Origin: Takakia lepidozioides
Taxonomy: Eukaryota > Streptophyta > Takakiopsida > Takakiales > Takakiaceae
Reading direction: 5' to 3'
Assembly: GCA_030704615.1 (NCBI GenBank)
Contig: CM060731.1
Location: 18,972,001-19,036,000, forward strand
Length of the DNA stretch: 64,000 bases
Shown one piece after another: positions 46,732 through 58,621 of the stretch (within the stretch, counting starts at the first letter, position 1; each line of letters begins with the position of its first letter). The notes below the pieces were generated by a model, which was not told the DNA's origin, searched no databases, and saw only the letters and a list, made by a program, of their open reading frames with translations. The translations under genes and the position numbers were made by a program.

Positions 46732-47234
46732 TGTCGTGCGCATACATATCACTACACAACTACATCGGTGTCCAAAACCACACAACACATGTGCACACCA
46801 CACACTAGTATACCACTAGTCCACCACTAATCCAACCACTAGGCTACAACTAGTCAGTCACTAGGCTACCATTATGCTGCCCACTATGACAATCACTAGT
46901 CCACACAATGATAAAGAAGAAGAATACAAGCACAAGCTCATGCGAGCTCACAAGCTAAAGCATAAACTCATGCATATATAACCTCATCACTCAAATACAA
47001 GTCAAGCCAAGTGCACCCCACGCCATGGGGAATCCACACTACAGCGCCATAGCTAGGTGCGGTGAGGCTCAACTCGAGAAAGATGAGCCTCCCGCGCTTG
47101 CCGTGAAGATAACCACCCCAGGGCCTAAATCTGCCTTGACCCCTGGATTGACACTTGGGCCAATCCCAAATGTCAATATGTAAAAGCTAGCTATTTCCTA
47201 GCTAGTTTCACACTAGTGGTAAAATAACTTGACA
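46732..47234 (-). repeat. 3' LTR of gypsy copy 2
   Basis: 503 bp with the same ends as copy 1 (TGTCAAG start and GCGCACGACA end in element orientation) but a longer 3' segment: 46732-46909 is 178 bp against 87 bp in copy 1. That segment is full of the word CTAGT or ACTAG. The middle part is clearly diverged from copy 1 while keeping blocks such as GGCTCAACTCGAGAAAGATG. Confidence 0.88.
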
Positions 47235-47236
47235 GC

Positions 47237-47414
47237 TGTCGTGCGCATACATATCACTACACAACTACATCGCTGTCCAAAACCACACAACACATGTACA
47301 CACCACACACTATTATACCACTAGTCCACCACTAGTCCAGCCACTAGGCTACAACTAGTCAGTCACTAGGCTGCCACTATGCTGATCACTATGGCACTCA
47401 CTAGTCCACACAAT
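47237..47414 (-). repeat. Internal copy of the LTR 3' end (copy 2)
   Basis: 178 bp repeating 46732-46909 with a few substitutions, two bases inside the 3' LTR. Same layout as 23840-23926 in copy 1. Confidence 0.85.
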
Positions 47415-47675
47415 CGCCCCCCTAGCTGGTGCTTAGGTCCTTCTACGTCTAGGTAGCCACAAAATGTGATAGTGACCATATAAGCCTCACTAAGTCCTCC
47501 ACCACTGTCCCTACTATACTCAAACTCGATAGATCAAGAGGCCGGGTGCAAGAGTTGCCCCATCGTTAGTCGCCGTCTTGCAACCTGTGAACTTGAGCCT
47601 GGGATCTCGTGTATTGACTCCTATAAGCTTGGCCTCCCATGTCTTGTTAGCTGTCTCTAGTCATATCCACTACCA

Positions 47676-48754
47676 CTATCCCAAGCAGTGTGGACATAAC
47701 CAATCTCCATCAGGAACCCTCTCAAGAGGTGGTGTCAAGCATCCCATGTGTCAGCCTCTTGAGCATCGATCACACACTAGCATAGTGGCTGCCCTTTTGG
47801 CAGACCCACAGAACATGCACCTCAAACCTACAGGTACCACTGCCAAGTTTGGGTCAACTCTGCCATCGACATTGGGAAGGTGACATGACGCACAATTACG
47901 CACATGGTCCTTCCAAGTCATGCCATCCCGACCCTCCAAGATCAGGACTCCTGAGGGCAACACCTCTCGAACCCTCAGAATAACACGCCCTCCAGGGTTG
48001 TAGGAGCAGTCTGCTGCAAATAAACATAGTCACCAGGGCTAAACCTCCGAACCCCAGGACGATATCCTCCACCACGTATAGTGGCATACCTCAATGTATC
48101 ACGGTGCTAGTGTGCAATGGCAAGGTTCTCAAAAGCCATGGGCATGACTTTCTTGAACAACTCTGCACGCTGATCACATGCACGTACCCACACGTCCGGA
48201 TCATCAAGGTTAAGGACTTGAGCAGTGTCCATACGAATGGCTGCAGGCAAATCCGGCTCTCGGCCAAAGAGAAGGAAATACGGTGAGAATGAGGCAAGTG
48301 ATGCTTGTTTGCTGAACCTGTAGCCCAGGGCTAACCAAGGCACCTGAAGATCCCAATCTCCTAGGTGTCCATTCTGCAAGCCATACTTGCGCAAACCCCT
48401 CTTTACCGTCTGAACAACTCTCTCTGCCAAGCCATCGGCCTCAGGATGATCCCGAGAAGTGGTGCGGTGGTCTATCAAGGCTTTATCACACAAAGCCTGA
48501 AACTCCCCCAAGAACTCTTTCCCTTGGTCCGTGAGTACCTCAGCGGGAGCACCGAATCGGCTAAGCACACGATCCAAGAATGCATACGCAGCCCCCTCAT
48601 TAGCCTTGTCAGGCAATGGAACCAACTCAATCCACTTGGAGAAGTGCTCCACCATCACCAACACATATCTGTGGTGGCGCATAGTCAGTGACAACGGTCC
48701 TGCAAAGTCAAGACTCCACCTGTAGCCCAATCCCATGATTGGTAAAGGATGCAA
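47676..48754 (-). pseudogene. Integrase with PHD finger (copy 2)
   Basis: The integrase core is continuous here from WSLDFAGPL through VLTDQGKEFLGEFQALCDKA to GLAERVVQTVKRG and LFGREPDLPAAIRMD (48107-48754). After a frame break near 48105 the C-terminal part continues LPSGVLILEGRDGMTWKDHV into the PHD finger (CMFC, CDRC). The Trp codon after CSRG has become TGA (47751-47753); the remaining ligands HMGC and CPHC follow in frame up to the true stop at 47676. The zinc-ligand spacing equals copy 1, so the finger is a family trait. Confidence 0.9.
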
Positions 48755-48844
48755 CTATAGTGTAGGGGCGTTGAATGAAGCATGCACCCTGTCACACACC
48801 ATGCACCTAGCCACGAAGTGTTGCACCTCTGTATACATACCACG

Positions 48845-49431
48845 CTACCAATATTGCCCTTGCAGTAAACTGTGAGTGTGTCGCACTCCAAAATGCCCCA
48901 ATTCCTCATGGGCATGCCGCACTAACCGTGCACGCTGTGTTGGGTGAGGCACAATCCTCACCCGACCATCCTCCCACACTCGGAGCAACTGTATCATTTC
49001 CCACTTGAACCTCTTGGCTCGTTGCAGGATCCGATCCCTCTCCGTGGCAGTCACAGTGACTGTCGTGTCTCCCGTGCAGAGGTAGTCCAACACAGCCGAA
49101 TCCTAGCTTCTGCAGCGTTATTCGAGTAGCTAGCATAAGCTACTATGAACTCTCTTCCCTCATCATCCACCTATGTGAGCACCGCTCCAAGCCCCAATAT
49201 GCTCCAATCCGTATGCAGTTGAAAGGGATGCCCCCTGATAGGTCGTCTCAGGATAGGTGCCGAGGTCAACCTCGCCTTGAGCTCTTGAAAAGCTCGTTCC
49301 TGCTCATCTTCCCACTGCCACTCCTGGTCCACCTTGGTCAGCTTGATTAGAGCCTTAACAATGGCACTAAATCCCTTGACAAACCGTCTATAATAGTTTG
49401 CCAACCCCATGAAAGCTCGAACTCGGTTCAC
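48845..49431 (-). pseudogene. RNase H and integrase zinc-domain remnants (copy 2)
   Basis: Segment 49171-49431 gives VRAFMGLANYYRRFVKGFS and HTDWSILGLGAVLT (RT thumb and RNase H start). Segment 48845-49093 gives the integrase HHCC domain start (HAHEELGHFGVRHTH). The stretch between them in copy 1 is deleted. Confidence 0.88.
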
Positions 49432-49476
49432 ATCCGTTGGGCGTGGAATTTGTGCAATGTCCTCTACCTTAGTCTG

Positions 49477-50349
49477 CTATACCCCCAATCCTCCAGGATA
49501 TATCCTGTGACCCAGATATTCAATCTGGTTGTGGAAAAACTTGCACTTCCCCGGATGCAATTTCAATCCGTGCGCTCTCAAGCGCTCCAATACCACCTGA
49601 AGGTGTCTCTCGTGCTCCTCCACCGTAGCACTAAAGATGATGATGTCATCTATGTAGCACCGAGCAAAGTCCACCCCTGCTAGAATCCTATCCATGATTC
49701 TCTGAAACTCTGCAAGAGCGTTCTTAAGCCCAAATGGTAAGAACCGCCACTGATATATGCAATCCTTGCCGTGCTCATTGATCCCCCAGAATGTCGTCTT
49801 CTGCTTGTCCGCCTCCTTTGATCGGCAACTGGTGATATCCGGATCGTAAATCCAAGTGCTAAAAACCTTAGCATGCCCGATGGCATCAAAGATCTCCTCT
49901 GGTGTTGGCATGGCATACTTATCGGACTTGGTCTGACGATTTATAGGCCGGTAATCACCGCACATACGTCTCTCCGTCCAATTGCCATAGACATCTTTCT
50001 TGGCTGGCATCACTGTGGCTGAAGCATACTCTCCACCAGAGAGCTCCACCAAACCTGCCTCCTAGAGATCTTGAGTCCTCATCTGAATCAAAGACCTCTC
50101 CATGTCACTGTATCTATAGGATCTCTGAAAGATTGGCGTGTCAATGGCCAACTCAATACGGATCTCTTGACCCTTCAGTGCTCCCAAGTCCTTCAAACTG
50201 AAGGCAAAGCAATTCCTATAAGCCATCAGGAACCGCCGTATACGTCGTCTCTCTCCTCCGGTGACAATGGGTCCAATGTCAGGCTCCCAATTGTCCTCCG
50301 TAACTGCAACCTTAAGTCCAGTGGGCTTAGAGGTGGAGGACGCGTCCAG
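49477..50349 (-). pseudogene. Reverse transcriptase (copy 2)
   Basis: From the codon after UAG (50356-50358) the frame is open through TGLKVAVTEDNWEPDIGPIV until a TAG at about 50062, where copy 1 has Trp (RTQDLWEAGL). It then reads on: RRMCGDYRPINRQTKSD, FLPFGLKNALAEFQRIMD, the catalytic YIDD in RCYIDDIIIFS, and KFFHNQIEYLGHRIYPGG. A small indel near 49855 disrupts the DLRSGYHQL region. Confidence 0.9.
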
Positions 50350-50358
50350 TGGTTGCTA
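50350..50358 (-). promoter_or_regulatory. In-frame UAG in a readthrough context (copy 2)
   Basis: The coding strand reads GCA ACA TAG CAA CCA. The nine bases TAG-CAA-CCA equal those in copy 1; the codon before differs (ACA versus GCA). The linker upstream (VMDEVRDFSQVEEVLEDEMV) and the RT lead downstream are open in the same frame. Confidence 0.7.
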
Positions 50359-50599
50359 TGTTGCAACCTCTTGAGCAGTATTCCCTACCTGCTCAGTCAA
50401 TGACAAGGCCTCATCCTGCCCCACCATCTCATCCTCGAGGACTTCCTCAACCTGAGAAAAATCCCTAACCTCATCCATCACCGCCACCTTGGCTGCCGAG
50501 GTTTGCTATTTCATGAGCCATGAGCGGCATGAGCAGAGTAGTAACACAATCGGTTTTTATGAGCAGAAGTACAAATTTCGAAAATAAAAAACAATAAAA

Positions 50600-51180
50600 A
50601 ACAATAATTTAATGTAATGTGTCAGGAAAAACAAATATATTATTCGGCCCCTTGAAGGGAAAATTGCAGTTTTGACAGTTGTGCTCATGATATTTCGTCT
50701 TCCGCTCATGCCAATTCCCAGCGACATGTGCAAATATGGCGCCGAATTTCGCGGTAATAGGGTCCGTAACCTGAAAAAACGGCGACGTATTTCGCGGTAA
50801 TAGGTCTCTCTGGCGAAAAATGGTGCCGAATTCCGCGGCTATAGGTCCCTTCATGACAGGTAATTCGGCGCCATTTTTCCAGTGCATGTTCGGACTTAGC
50901 CAGTTTTCGGCGCAAAATAGGGAAATTCGGCGCCATTTTTCCAGACACTGTACCAGTGCATGTTGGGACTTAGCCAGTTTTCGGCCCGAAAAAGAGAAAT
51001 TCAGTGCCATTTTTCCAGACACGGTACCAGTGCATGTTGGGACTTAGCCAGTTTTCGGCCCCAAAAAGAGAAATTCGGCGCCATTTTCCCAGACACAGGT
51101 ACCGGTGCATGTTGGGACTTAGCCAGTTTTCGGCCCCAAAAAGAGAAATTCGGCGCCATTTTTCCAGAAATGGCCCCACA
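50600..51180 (+). repeat. 74-bp tandem array, left side of the MULE relic
   Basis: Four units with a 74-75 bp period, anchored by GTGCATGTTGGGACTTAGCC at 50882, 50956, 51030 and 51105. Each contains GAAATTCGGCGCCATTTTTC. More decayed pieces with CGCGGTAATAGG extend to about 50735. The word ATTCGGCGCC is shared with the array on the other side (55200-56610). Confidence 0.85.
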
Positions 51181-51322
51181 ACTGCTTCTGTTGGATCTCA
51201 GTTTGAATGGAATATTGCCTCATTCCAGGAGTTTTGGGGTGCATTTCATTACACTGCAAAAAAAAATCTGATACATGAAAATGCAATTGAAAATATCCAT
51301 ATGGAGGATTCCGTTTGCCCCA

Positions 51323-54300
51323 TCAATGATTTCTGGAATCCCTAAGGAGGAGTTTGTGCAGCTCGTTCACGCTCAACGCCGGTGCATGAATAAAGTCATC
51401 AATAGTCACGTTCATCCTCAACCTCTTCAGGTAGATGTAATACAGATGCTTGCACGGATAATACTTCGAACCCTTCTTTGCTTCCATCAACGAGAAGTCC
51501 GTACAATTGCAAGTCGGCTCCACTCCAATCGTAATTGTGTATACATCGTCGCGTACAGCCGAGCCGGCCGTTGCCATCCGATACACACGCCCAAGGCCGG
51601 GTGGGGGTACGTCCACGGAGCTCTGAATAGTGCAAGCCATCCCAAGAGCATTGGCAATCCGAGTCTCATTCAACTTGTTGGGAGGGTGTCGTCTCTTCAC
51701 TCTTCCGAATCGCATTGTGGGATGTGCAGAATTGTCCAATCCGTCTCTACTGGAGCAGTTTTTAATGGCTGGGTCAGAGGAACCGGAAATGCGTGGGCCG
51801 GGATGTCTGTGCGTTGCACCATTCGAAATCCTGCTGCAGATAGAGCATCCGCCTCATTCTGAGAGAGGCTGCAACCCGGTGCAACAGGCCAGACGCCCGG
51901 AGGCTCCGGCATTCCCTGAATCCCGTACTTGGGCTTGCCAAATACACAGGTCATTATGTCGTGCCTACAGAACCAAAATGTCTGCGTTGTGGCGTGAGCA
52001 AATGTGGGAGTCAAAAATCTGCCGCTGAAACAAGGTGCAGGTACAGCACCGTGTGGGTTCCTCCGAATCATCTCACCACAGCGTGCTCTCGTATCCACCC
52101 GGATGGCGCAGCACTTCCCTCGAAATGCCGGCAATGTCCTCGCAATTCTCCACTATGACTCCGACACTCTTGTCTCCACAATGGGAATGTTGTACTGCTT
52201 TACTACAGATGGCTCGTTATGTTGCCGGGGCACGCGCCCTGTGCTCAAAGGAGATGGCGATCTTGAACGTGCAGGACTTGCGGTGCTCGACGAGACCTCC
52301 TCGGGCAACATCACGGGACCACGAGGGAGCGTGCGAATATTCTTGTCAACTCGCCATGAATCCTCTTCTCCGCCAGGTGCCTCGTCAAGTCTTCGTCTCA
52401 CTGGACGGGTATGAACATCTCCTTCCAAATGTTGGCCTCTTCGCAACAATGGCGTGTCCCGAAGGCCCTCTCGCAAGGCCACCGCCCACTTTCGAGGATT
52501 CTTCGATCTAGAGGCAGTCCGCATCAGCATTTCCTGCCTGTCCGGCCCCAAGCCCCACTGTTTCCCTTTCAAGAACTCGTTGTACCTGCATTGCTGCATA
52601 ATTGACCTCACAATGTCCTCCGTTGTGGCAGTGAGGATGTCGACCAGATGCGCCGCAGAGGAGGCACGCCAGGAAGAGTGCACTGATTCGGCCATGTTTA
52701 TCGTGGGCATGTCGGTGTCGGAGTCGAGACACATTTCCTGCACAAGCACATGTTCAGGTTACAAGCAAGTTACAAATATGGCCAAGAATAATATTCAACG
52801 GGACGCGAATTCGTGCAACTCACCTCCCGCATATAGTCGCCGAACTGGAGGAAACGATAATGCCACCATGCTAGCCAACTGACCATTGCTCCCTCGTCTG
52901 ATTTCCTTACAGCACCTGACGATGTCCACCAAGCCCGTATGCATGCAAACTGTGTCTCTACATCATCCAAGGTGGGAGCGCGCTTCCACGCAAGGCACAT
53001 GGAACGGTGCTCCTCTCTGAAATCTGGCGCCACGAGCTTGGTTGTGTACTGCGAAAGGCTCTGCAGAAAATGGAACCCACAAGATCTCTCCTTGCCTTCC
53101 ATGGGAACATTGGGGTCTTGCCCGTACACCCTTCGGATGGCAGCCCAATTTGCTTGTGCGTTGTCCGCCATGAAACCACGGAAATTGGGAGGGGGCAATC
53201 CCGCCTTGGCCATCTGTTCGTTTATTCCCTGCCAAAGAAGCATCTCCGATTGTGTGTCCTCTCCTTTCATCTCACAAATAACAATTGTCATTAGCATCCT
53301 GCAGTGGGTGTCGTAGACATGTGCACCCATTGTCACCCACTGGTGATTTGTAATTCGCTTGATATGGTCGAACATGACCCAACTGTTTGACAAGTTCCCA
53401 CTCGTCCTCCTGTCGACCAGTTTGACGCCGCTGCCAGGTCCACACGTGGACATTTTGAATACGAAACAACGATCTGCCTCAGTCCCTTGTCCTGGAAACC
53501 TACTTCCATGAATGTAGTCATATCCACATCGTCGCTTCACCTCCAGAATGGAGTGCATATCCGAGCCACGCCCAATTTTCTGTTTGCATGAGACAATGTG
53601 GTTTCGGACATTCGGTGAACATACATGGGACACCGACTCCAGCAATGCCTCCATTTCCTTCTCGTCGAGAGGAACTCTATCGGAGCTGTCTTCCGACATA
53701 ATTCTGGCCAATGCCATCTTATGGGCGGCTTGGAGCTGTATCTGTTTGGGTTTGGCACCCGGTCTCAACTTAACCTCCTCCTGAACGAGCTGCTCTGCTT
53801 CGTGGGCAGCCTCCCGCGAGTTCCCCCTCGCCAATTTGTGACAATGGGAACCAACGTGTATGCAAGCTCGGGTGAGGTCAGGGAAACGGTGCAACACATA
53901 GAACTGCTTGGCATTACAAACAGACATGCAGTGTGGTGGTTCTTTGCAATGCGCACACTTAAATGTGGAGTTTGGAACCTTCTCCTGAGCTCAAAATGGT
54001 TGGTGAGCTGTGCCTGTCCAATCGGTCTCGTTCCTGTGACCTCTGGATTTAAAGTGGAAGCAAGTTGGGGAGAAACACCGCAACGCGCCCGCACAAAACA
54101 ACGTAGCGCACCCGCACACCATCGAGCATCTTCACGCTGGTCGTTTTGGTAACGCACCAAGGATGACCGTCATGTTTTCTATCCATATCTGTCAACATTC
54201 CGGACGCCCTCGAGTAGTCCGCCCGAGGAGGGAACTCAAAGAAGATATTACCGTCGACGTCGGCGGGAAGGCATGTAACCCATTTAATTGCGAACTTGCT

Positions 54301-54743
54301 GTAGTCCAGCCCGGCCAGCTCCGACCGGTGTCCTTCCAGGTGAAGCCCTCGCAGAATTTCAAGAATAGATCGAACTGCGGTGCTCGTGCTGGGAATATGA
54401 CTCCCTCCTCCACTGACGTCCATTGAGGACTTGCCTGATCTCCAGGACGACCTCGGAACTTCCATGACCTCGTCTGAGTCGGACAGGTTGTGAACAACCC
54501 GGTTCTCGCTCGTCTTCATGGATGGGTTCGGCTCTGGATTTACTTCGTTGCGGACTTCTCTCTTTGAGGTAGCCACTCTCTGATTCGCGGATTGTTTCGT
54601 GGAAGGCGCCAGGATAGAAGGTGCATTTGGCGGGCAAATGAAGTCCCCAACAGCCCTGTATATGACGTTGTCCGATGGTGGAACTCACCATTCCCTGCCA
54701 TCGCCGAAATCATCGTGGAGCACAACAATACTCTCAACAACAA
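51323..54743 (-). pseudogene. Mutator-like transposase with SWIM zinc finger
   Basis: N-terminal part (54576-54049): NIFFEFPPRADYSRASGML and a Cys-rich stretch. The core frame (53927-52770, 385 residues) has IHVGSHCHKLARG, VMFDHIKRITNHQWVTMGAH, FRGFMADNAQANWAAIRRVY and CGFHFLQSLSQYTTKLV. This is the layout of an RNase H-fold MULE transposase, with candidate acidic residues in the FDHI and MADNAQ stretches. A GT-AG intron (52823-52738, 86 bp) joins YMRE to EMCLDSD, after which SVHSSWRASS continues. Further on (51739-51323) a SWIM finger reads CNC, then YYPCKH (CxCxnCxH). 51697-52134 encodes a Cys/His-rich piece with WFCRHDIMTCVFG. Frame breaks between the segments suggest decay or extra introns. 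The family is abundant in moss and lycophyte genomes to my knowledge; activity here is unlikely. Confidence 0.75.
52738..52823 (-). other. Intron in the MULE transposase
   Basis: 86 bp, donor GTGAGT and acceptor GTGCAG. Splicing removes a stop-containing stretch and joins two conserved coding segments in frame. Confidence 0.7.
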
Positions 54744-55199
54744 GGCCGTTAGAGTCCTTCCTTTCCTCCTCCAAAAAAACCGACCCCGGTTTCAGGTGGT
54801 ATCGAACGCACAGATATTTCTCCATCACCCGGCAGGTGTCCCCTCTGCACGAAATGAAGCTCTATGCTCGTGAGGAGGGCAGTACACTGTAGCGCTCGGG
54901 TTTTCCGCCATGGGAGATGTGCACACAAGACTGCCAGGATGGTGTGCTGGGAAGCTCCCTGGTAGAAGGGGGTGCAGCGATGGGAATGAATGCGATGCCG
55001 ATTTGTCCAAGCGATGAAGCTTGATCCAAATCCAGGGAGCCAACTATCTCAAAAATACACAGTCAGACTGTTAATGAACCTTGTCTCCGGAATGCGGCCC
55101 CTGGTCTTTGCGCAATAACTGCCAACGGTATACAGTCAGAAAGTGGGGGGCCGTCCGGATGATGACGGCTGAAGGGGAGAAGCCGGCACCGTGCCGTCA

Positions 55200-56010
55200 C
55201 ATTACTACCCCCGAATGGAAATTCGGCACCCAATATCCAACAGAGGAAGCCCGGATGAAGTCGCCTCGGGCTCAGAGGCCGGCGCGTGTGCGACAGAGAA
55301 TATCCCCTGGATGGAGATTCGGCGCCGAATTTCCATCCGGGCCCCCCAAAGGGAGTCGTGTCGGGGGGTCAGGCCGAAAACTGGACGGCATAAAAACATC
55401 CCCAGATGGAAAAACGGCGCCGAATTTCCATCCGGGGCGGTTCGGATGCAGTCGGGGAGGGGGAGTGGCCGGCACTTGGCCGTCACATTTCAACCCCCGG
55501 ACGGAAATTCGGCACCGAATATCGAACAGGGGACGCCCGGATGAAGTCGCCTCGGGCGTAGAGGTCGGCACGTGTTCGACAGAGAGCATCCCCTGGATGG
55601 AGATTCGGCGCCGAATTTCCATCCGGGCCTCCCCAAAGGAAGTCTTGTCGGGGGTCAGACCGAAAACTGGCCGACATAAAACCTTTCCACATGGGAAAAC
55701 GGCGCCGAATTTCAATCCGGGGCCGTTCCAATGCAGTCGGGGAGGGGGGAGAGGTCGACACCTGGCCGTCATATTTCAACCCCCGGACGGAAATTCGGCA
55801 CCGAATATCCAACAGAGCGGCGGAGAGGCGCACCTCTCCGACAGAGACCATCCCCGGATGGAATTTCGGCGCCGAATTTCCATCCTACAGGTAAGTGGAA
55901 TCCCGGATGGATGGAAATTCGGCGCCGAATTTCCATCCAGCAGGTAAGTGGAATCCCGGATGGAACGAAATCCGGCGCCGAATTTCCATCCGGCATGTAA
56001 TTTGCCCACA
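55200..56010 (+). repeat. 286-bp tandem array with GGCGCC palindromes
   Basis: Units begin with GGAAATTCGGCAC at 55217, 55503 and 55789 (period 286 bp). Each unit carries the palindrome GAAATTCGGCGCCGAATTTC or close variants, usually twice. From 55850 to 56010 it passes into roughly 58-bp units with the same palindrome. Frames running through it encode repetitive Arg/Ile/Ser peptides on both strands because of the palindromes and are not genes. Confidence 0.88.
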
Positions 56011-56102
56011 ATTACCTTCCTGCAGGTAATGTTCAGAATTACCTTCCTATCGGCATCGAGGAATTACCTGAACATCTGCGAATTACCTGCAGGAAGGTAA
56101 TT
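56010..56102. repeat. Perfect 21-bp inverted repeat (hairpin)
   Basis: Left arm 56010-56030 begins AATTACCTTCCTGCAGG; right arm 56082-56102 is its exact reverse complement. The loop is 51 bp. The word AATTACCTGC recurs through the next 500 bp. Confidence 0.9.
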
Positions 56103-56650
56103 CCGATGAAATGGCGAATGGAAATCCGGCGCCGATTTCCATTCCGAATTACCTGCGTGAGGGAAATTTGGCGCGAACCTGCGGATGGAAATCCGGCGCC
56201 GGATTTCCAATTCCGATTACCTGCGTGAGGGAAATTTGGCGCGACGCCCTACCTGCGCGGATGGGCGCCGGATTTCCACCGCGCGCTTCCGAATTACCTG
56301 CGTGAGGAAATTTGGCGCGCCGCCCGACCTGCGCGGATGGAAATCCGGCGCCGGATTTCCATCCAATTACCGTGAGGGAAATTTGGCGACCTGCGCGGAT
56401 GAAATCCGGCGCCGGATTTCCATCCGCAATTACCTGCGTGAGGGAAATTGGCGCGACGCCCTACCTGCGCGGATGGAAATCGCCGGATTTCCATCCGCGC
56501 GCTTCTGAATTACCTGCGTGAGGGAAATTTCCACGCTGCCTACCTTGCTGGATGGAAATTCGGCGCTCCGAATTACCTGCAGGATGGAAATCCGGCGCCG
56601 GAATTCCATCGTGCAGCGCTCCGAATTACCTCTACGTTGGAAATTCCGAG
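56103..56650 (+). repeat. Degenerate array of GGCGCC hairpins
   Basis: Irregular repeats of AATTACCTGCGTGAGGGAAA, TTTGGCGCG, CCTGCGCGGATGGAAATC and the palindrome GAAATCCGGCGCCGGATTTC, with unit lengths of about 50-110 bp. Continues the array from 55200 and probably marks the end region of the MULE-like element. Confidence 0.8.
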
Positions 56651-57500
56651 ACTGTTTACGTCGATTTTCATCCGACATGGAGGGCTTCATCCGACATTTA
56701 ATTGCGCAGTTGGGCAATAAATGTCGACCGCCGTCGGTTATCATTCGGGCTGGCGACGCATGGCTTCCTGGACACGTACCCTAAATCTCATGCTAATCTT
56801 GGCTTAACATGCTATTCGAGGCATGTACCCCAAAAAGGAGATCTTTTTGGCTGGGACTTATGCCGCCTGAAGGGCGTGGCTCTCCTGAGAGAGACCTCAC
56901 ATCCAGACCGCGGCGGAAGTTGAAAGCTCTGTACTACGGACGACGGCCAATCTCTCGCATGGCCAAACTGAAGCTCCAGCAGGAGATTCCAGTGTCTTGC
57001 TCACAACCTGCGCCAACTGAAGCCGAGTACTCTCAGGCAAGCCACTTCTGCTTTCGGTTTGTTCGATTTATTTTTTGCTTTCGCTTTGTTACCTCGCTTT
57101 GTTTTTGCATCTTCATCCTGGTTTCGCTGTATGAGTGAACTTTAGATAGTTGAGTGAACCTTAGATTGTTTGCAATGCGTGTGCAAATCCGGCAGCTCTG
57201 GAGAAGGCTGCTTGTGCATGTCATTCTCAGGCAATGGTTGCATTTGTTTTCATTGTTGTTGCATGGCTCTCCATACTTCCTAAACTTGTTATGTTTTCAT
57301 TTTTGCTACACGATTGTTGCTATGGTGGTTGCGCTGCTCGTTGCGATGCTGCTTTGCACCGATGTTGGTTTTCACGATTTTTGTCAATGACAGAGTGACG
57401 ACGAGCCCGGCACGCTGGTGGTATCATCGACAGCTCCAACATCGCATGTTTGAATCGCCCAACTTGGGGCGAGAGGGCAAACTTAAACTTTTGTTGGTGG
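56651..57500. other. Interval without a recognised gene
   Basis: 57020-57380 is T-rich and intron-like. No domain is visible in any frame. Confidence 0.45.
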
Positions 57501-57510
57501 ACGGGAGGAC

Positions 57511-58621
57511 TTGCAACGACAGTACGACAGAGTAGGCATTGGGGAGGTTGGTGCAGGCGGCATGGCAGGTGAAGGGCGTGAGGACATGAGGACAGCAGAT
57601 CCGGCAATGGAGGTTGTTCATGCACATGCAGTAGGGCCCGCCCACGCAAAGAAAAAGAAGAAAGCTAAGGGCGAGAGAGCAGTCACGGGCTGCGGAGGGG
57701 GGAGTGAGCAGTGCGCGCGAGGGTGTCAGTTCGCCTCAATCAAAGGTGGTCGTCCTGGAGGGCTCCCCTGCTGCTAGCCCTAGTAAGAAACAGAAAGCCC
57801 GTGAGAGGGCAAAAGAACAAAGACAAGACAGACATGCTAGCCAGGAGGAAAGAGAAAAGGCAGCTGAAGAGGCCGGGTGCCCAAATGACAGATGCCAATG
57901 TAAGCGAGGGACGCACAGAGACGGTGGATCCCTCCAAGACACCACAGAGAGGCAGTAACACACCGGTTAGACCATCGCGGGCAAGAGCAGCCCCCGCAAT
58001 TACCCATACGGTGGAGAGTGGAGGAGAGGAAAGAACACCCGAAAGAGCACGGATTGTGCAAGTTCCAGGTGAAGCCAGGGAGAGGGCAGTAGAGACGGGG
58101 AGAGTGCTGGAGGTGGTTCGCAGGTGGCTGACCCTGTTGAGGGACAACAGGAGCTTTCTGACCAGGATGACATCCTCCCGGACATCCCCAGGCCCAAACC
58201 CGAGCATACAGGCTGGATTTGGCGGTCCTGGTGGGCTGCCGGAAAACCCCTCTGCAGCAGACGTCATGTCTGAGGCGGATATGAAGTTGGCCGCTGCCAA
58301 GATGTTGGAGGCAACCCACAGCAACATTGGCAGGGTGCTGGGGGGCATGGTGTACCCGGCCAAGCAGATGCTGGGGGGCATGGTGTACAGCAGATTTTAG
58401 ACGAGGCATGCCTCAAGAAAATGAAGATGAGGGAGGAGGCAGCAGCTATTAGAGCCCGTCGGGCTCGTAGATTTGTCTTGGATTCTACTGAGGAAAGTGG
58501 GGGAGAAGACGCAGAAGATTCCCAGGAGGTGAGGTGGACAGTCCCCCAAGGAGAGGACGGGATTTTTGAGAGGCATAGTGGAACTGATGCATCACAGAGC
58601 TCGAGGATGAGGGGGATGGGG
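57511..58621 (+). pseudogene. Low-complexity charged frames before the gap
   Basis: Plus-strand frames rich in Arg, Glu, Ala and Lys. In one frame SPAASPSKKQKARERAKEQR then ASQEEREKAAEEAG, a helical charged segment. Next, KLAAAKMLEATHSNIGRVLG with a repeated GGMVY. Then ILDEACLKKMKMREEAAAIR and an acidic EESGGEDAEDSQE. These look like one disordered protein broken by frameshifts. No family recognised. Position before the gap prevents further reading. Confidence 0.3.

Larger units (their letters stand above)
46732..50503 (-). mobile_element. Second copy of the methyltransferase/PHD gypsy family, truncated
   Basis: 3' LTR (46732-47234), internal LTR-end duplicate (47237-47414), PHD finger, integrase, RT and the UAG-CAA-CCA site are all present in the same order as copy 1. 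It breaks off at about 50503 within the acidic linker, so methyltransferase, protease, gag and 5' LTR are missing. Relative to copy 1 it lacks about 450 bp between RNase H and integrase (junction near 49106, matching 25618-26068). It carries independent stops, so it is dead. It is useful as a divergent comparison for the family. Confidence 0.92.

Noticed and set aside
55081-55947. A 288-residue plus-strand frame and several overlapping frames on both strands
   Set aside because: They run through tandem palindromic repeats. The peptides are the same Arg/Ile/Ser word repeated on both strands, an artefact of the palindromes.
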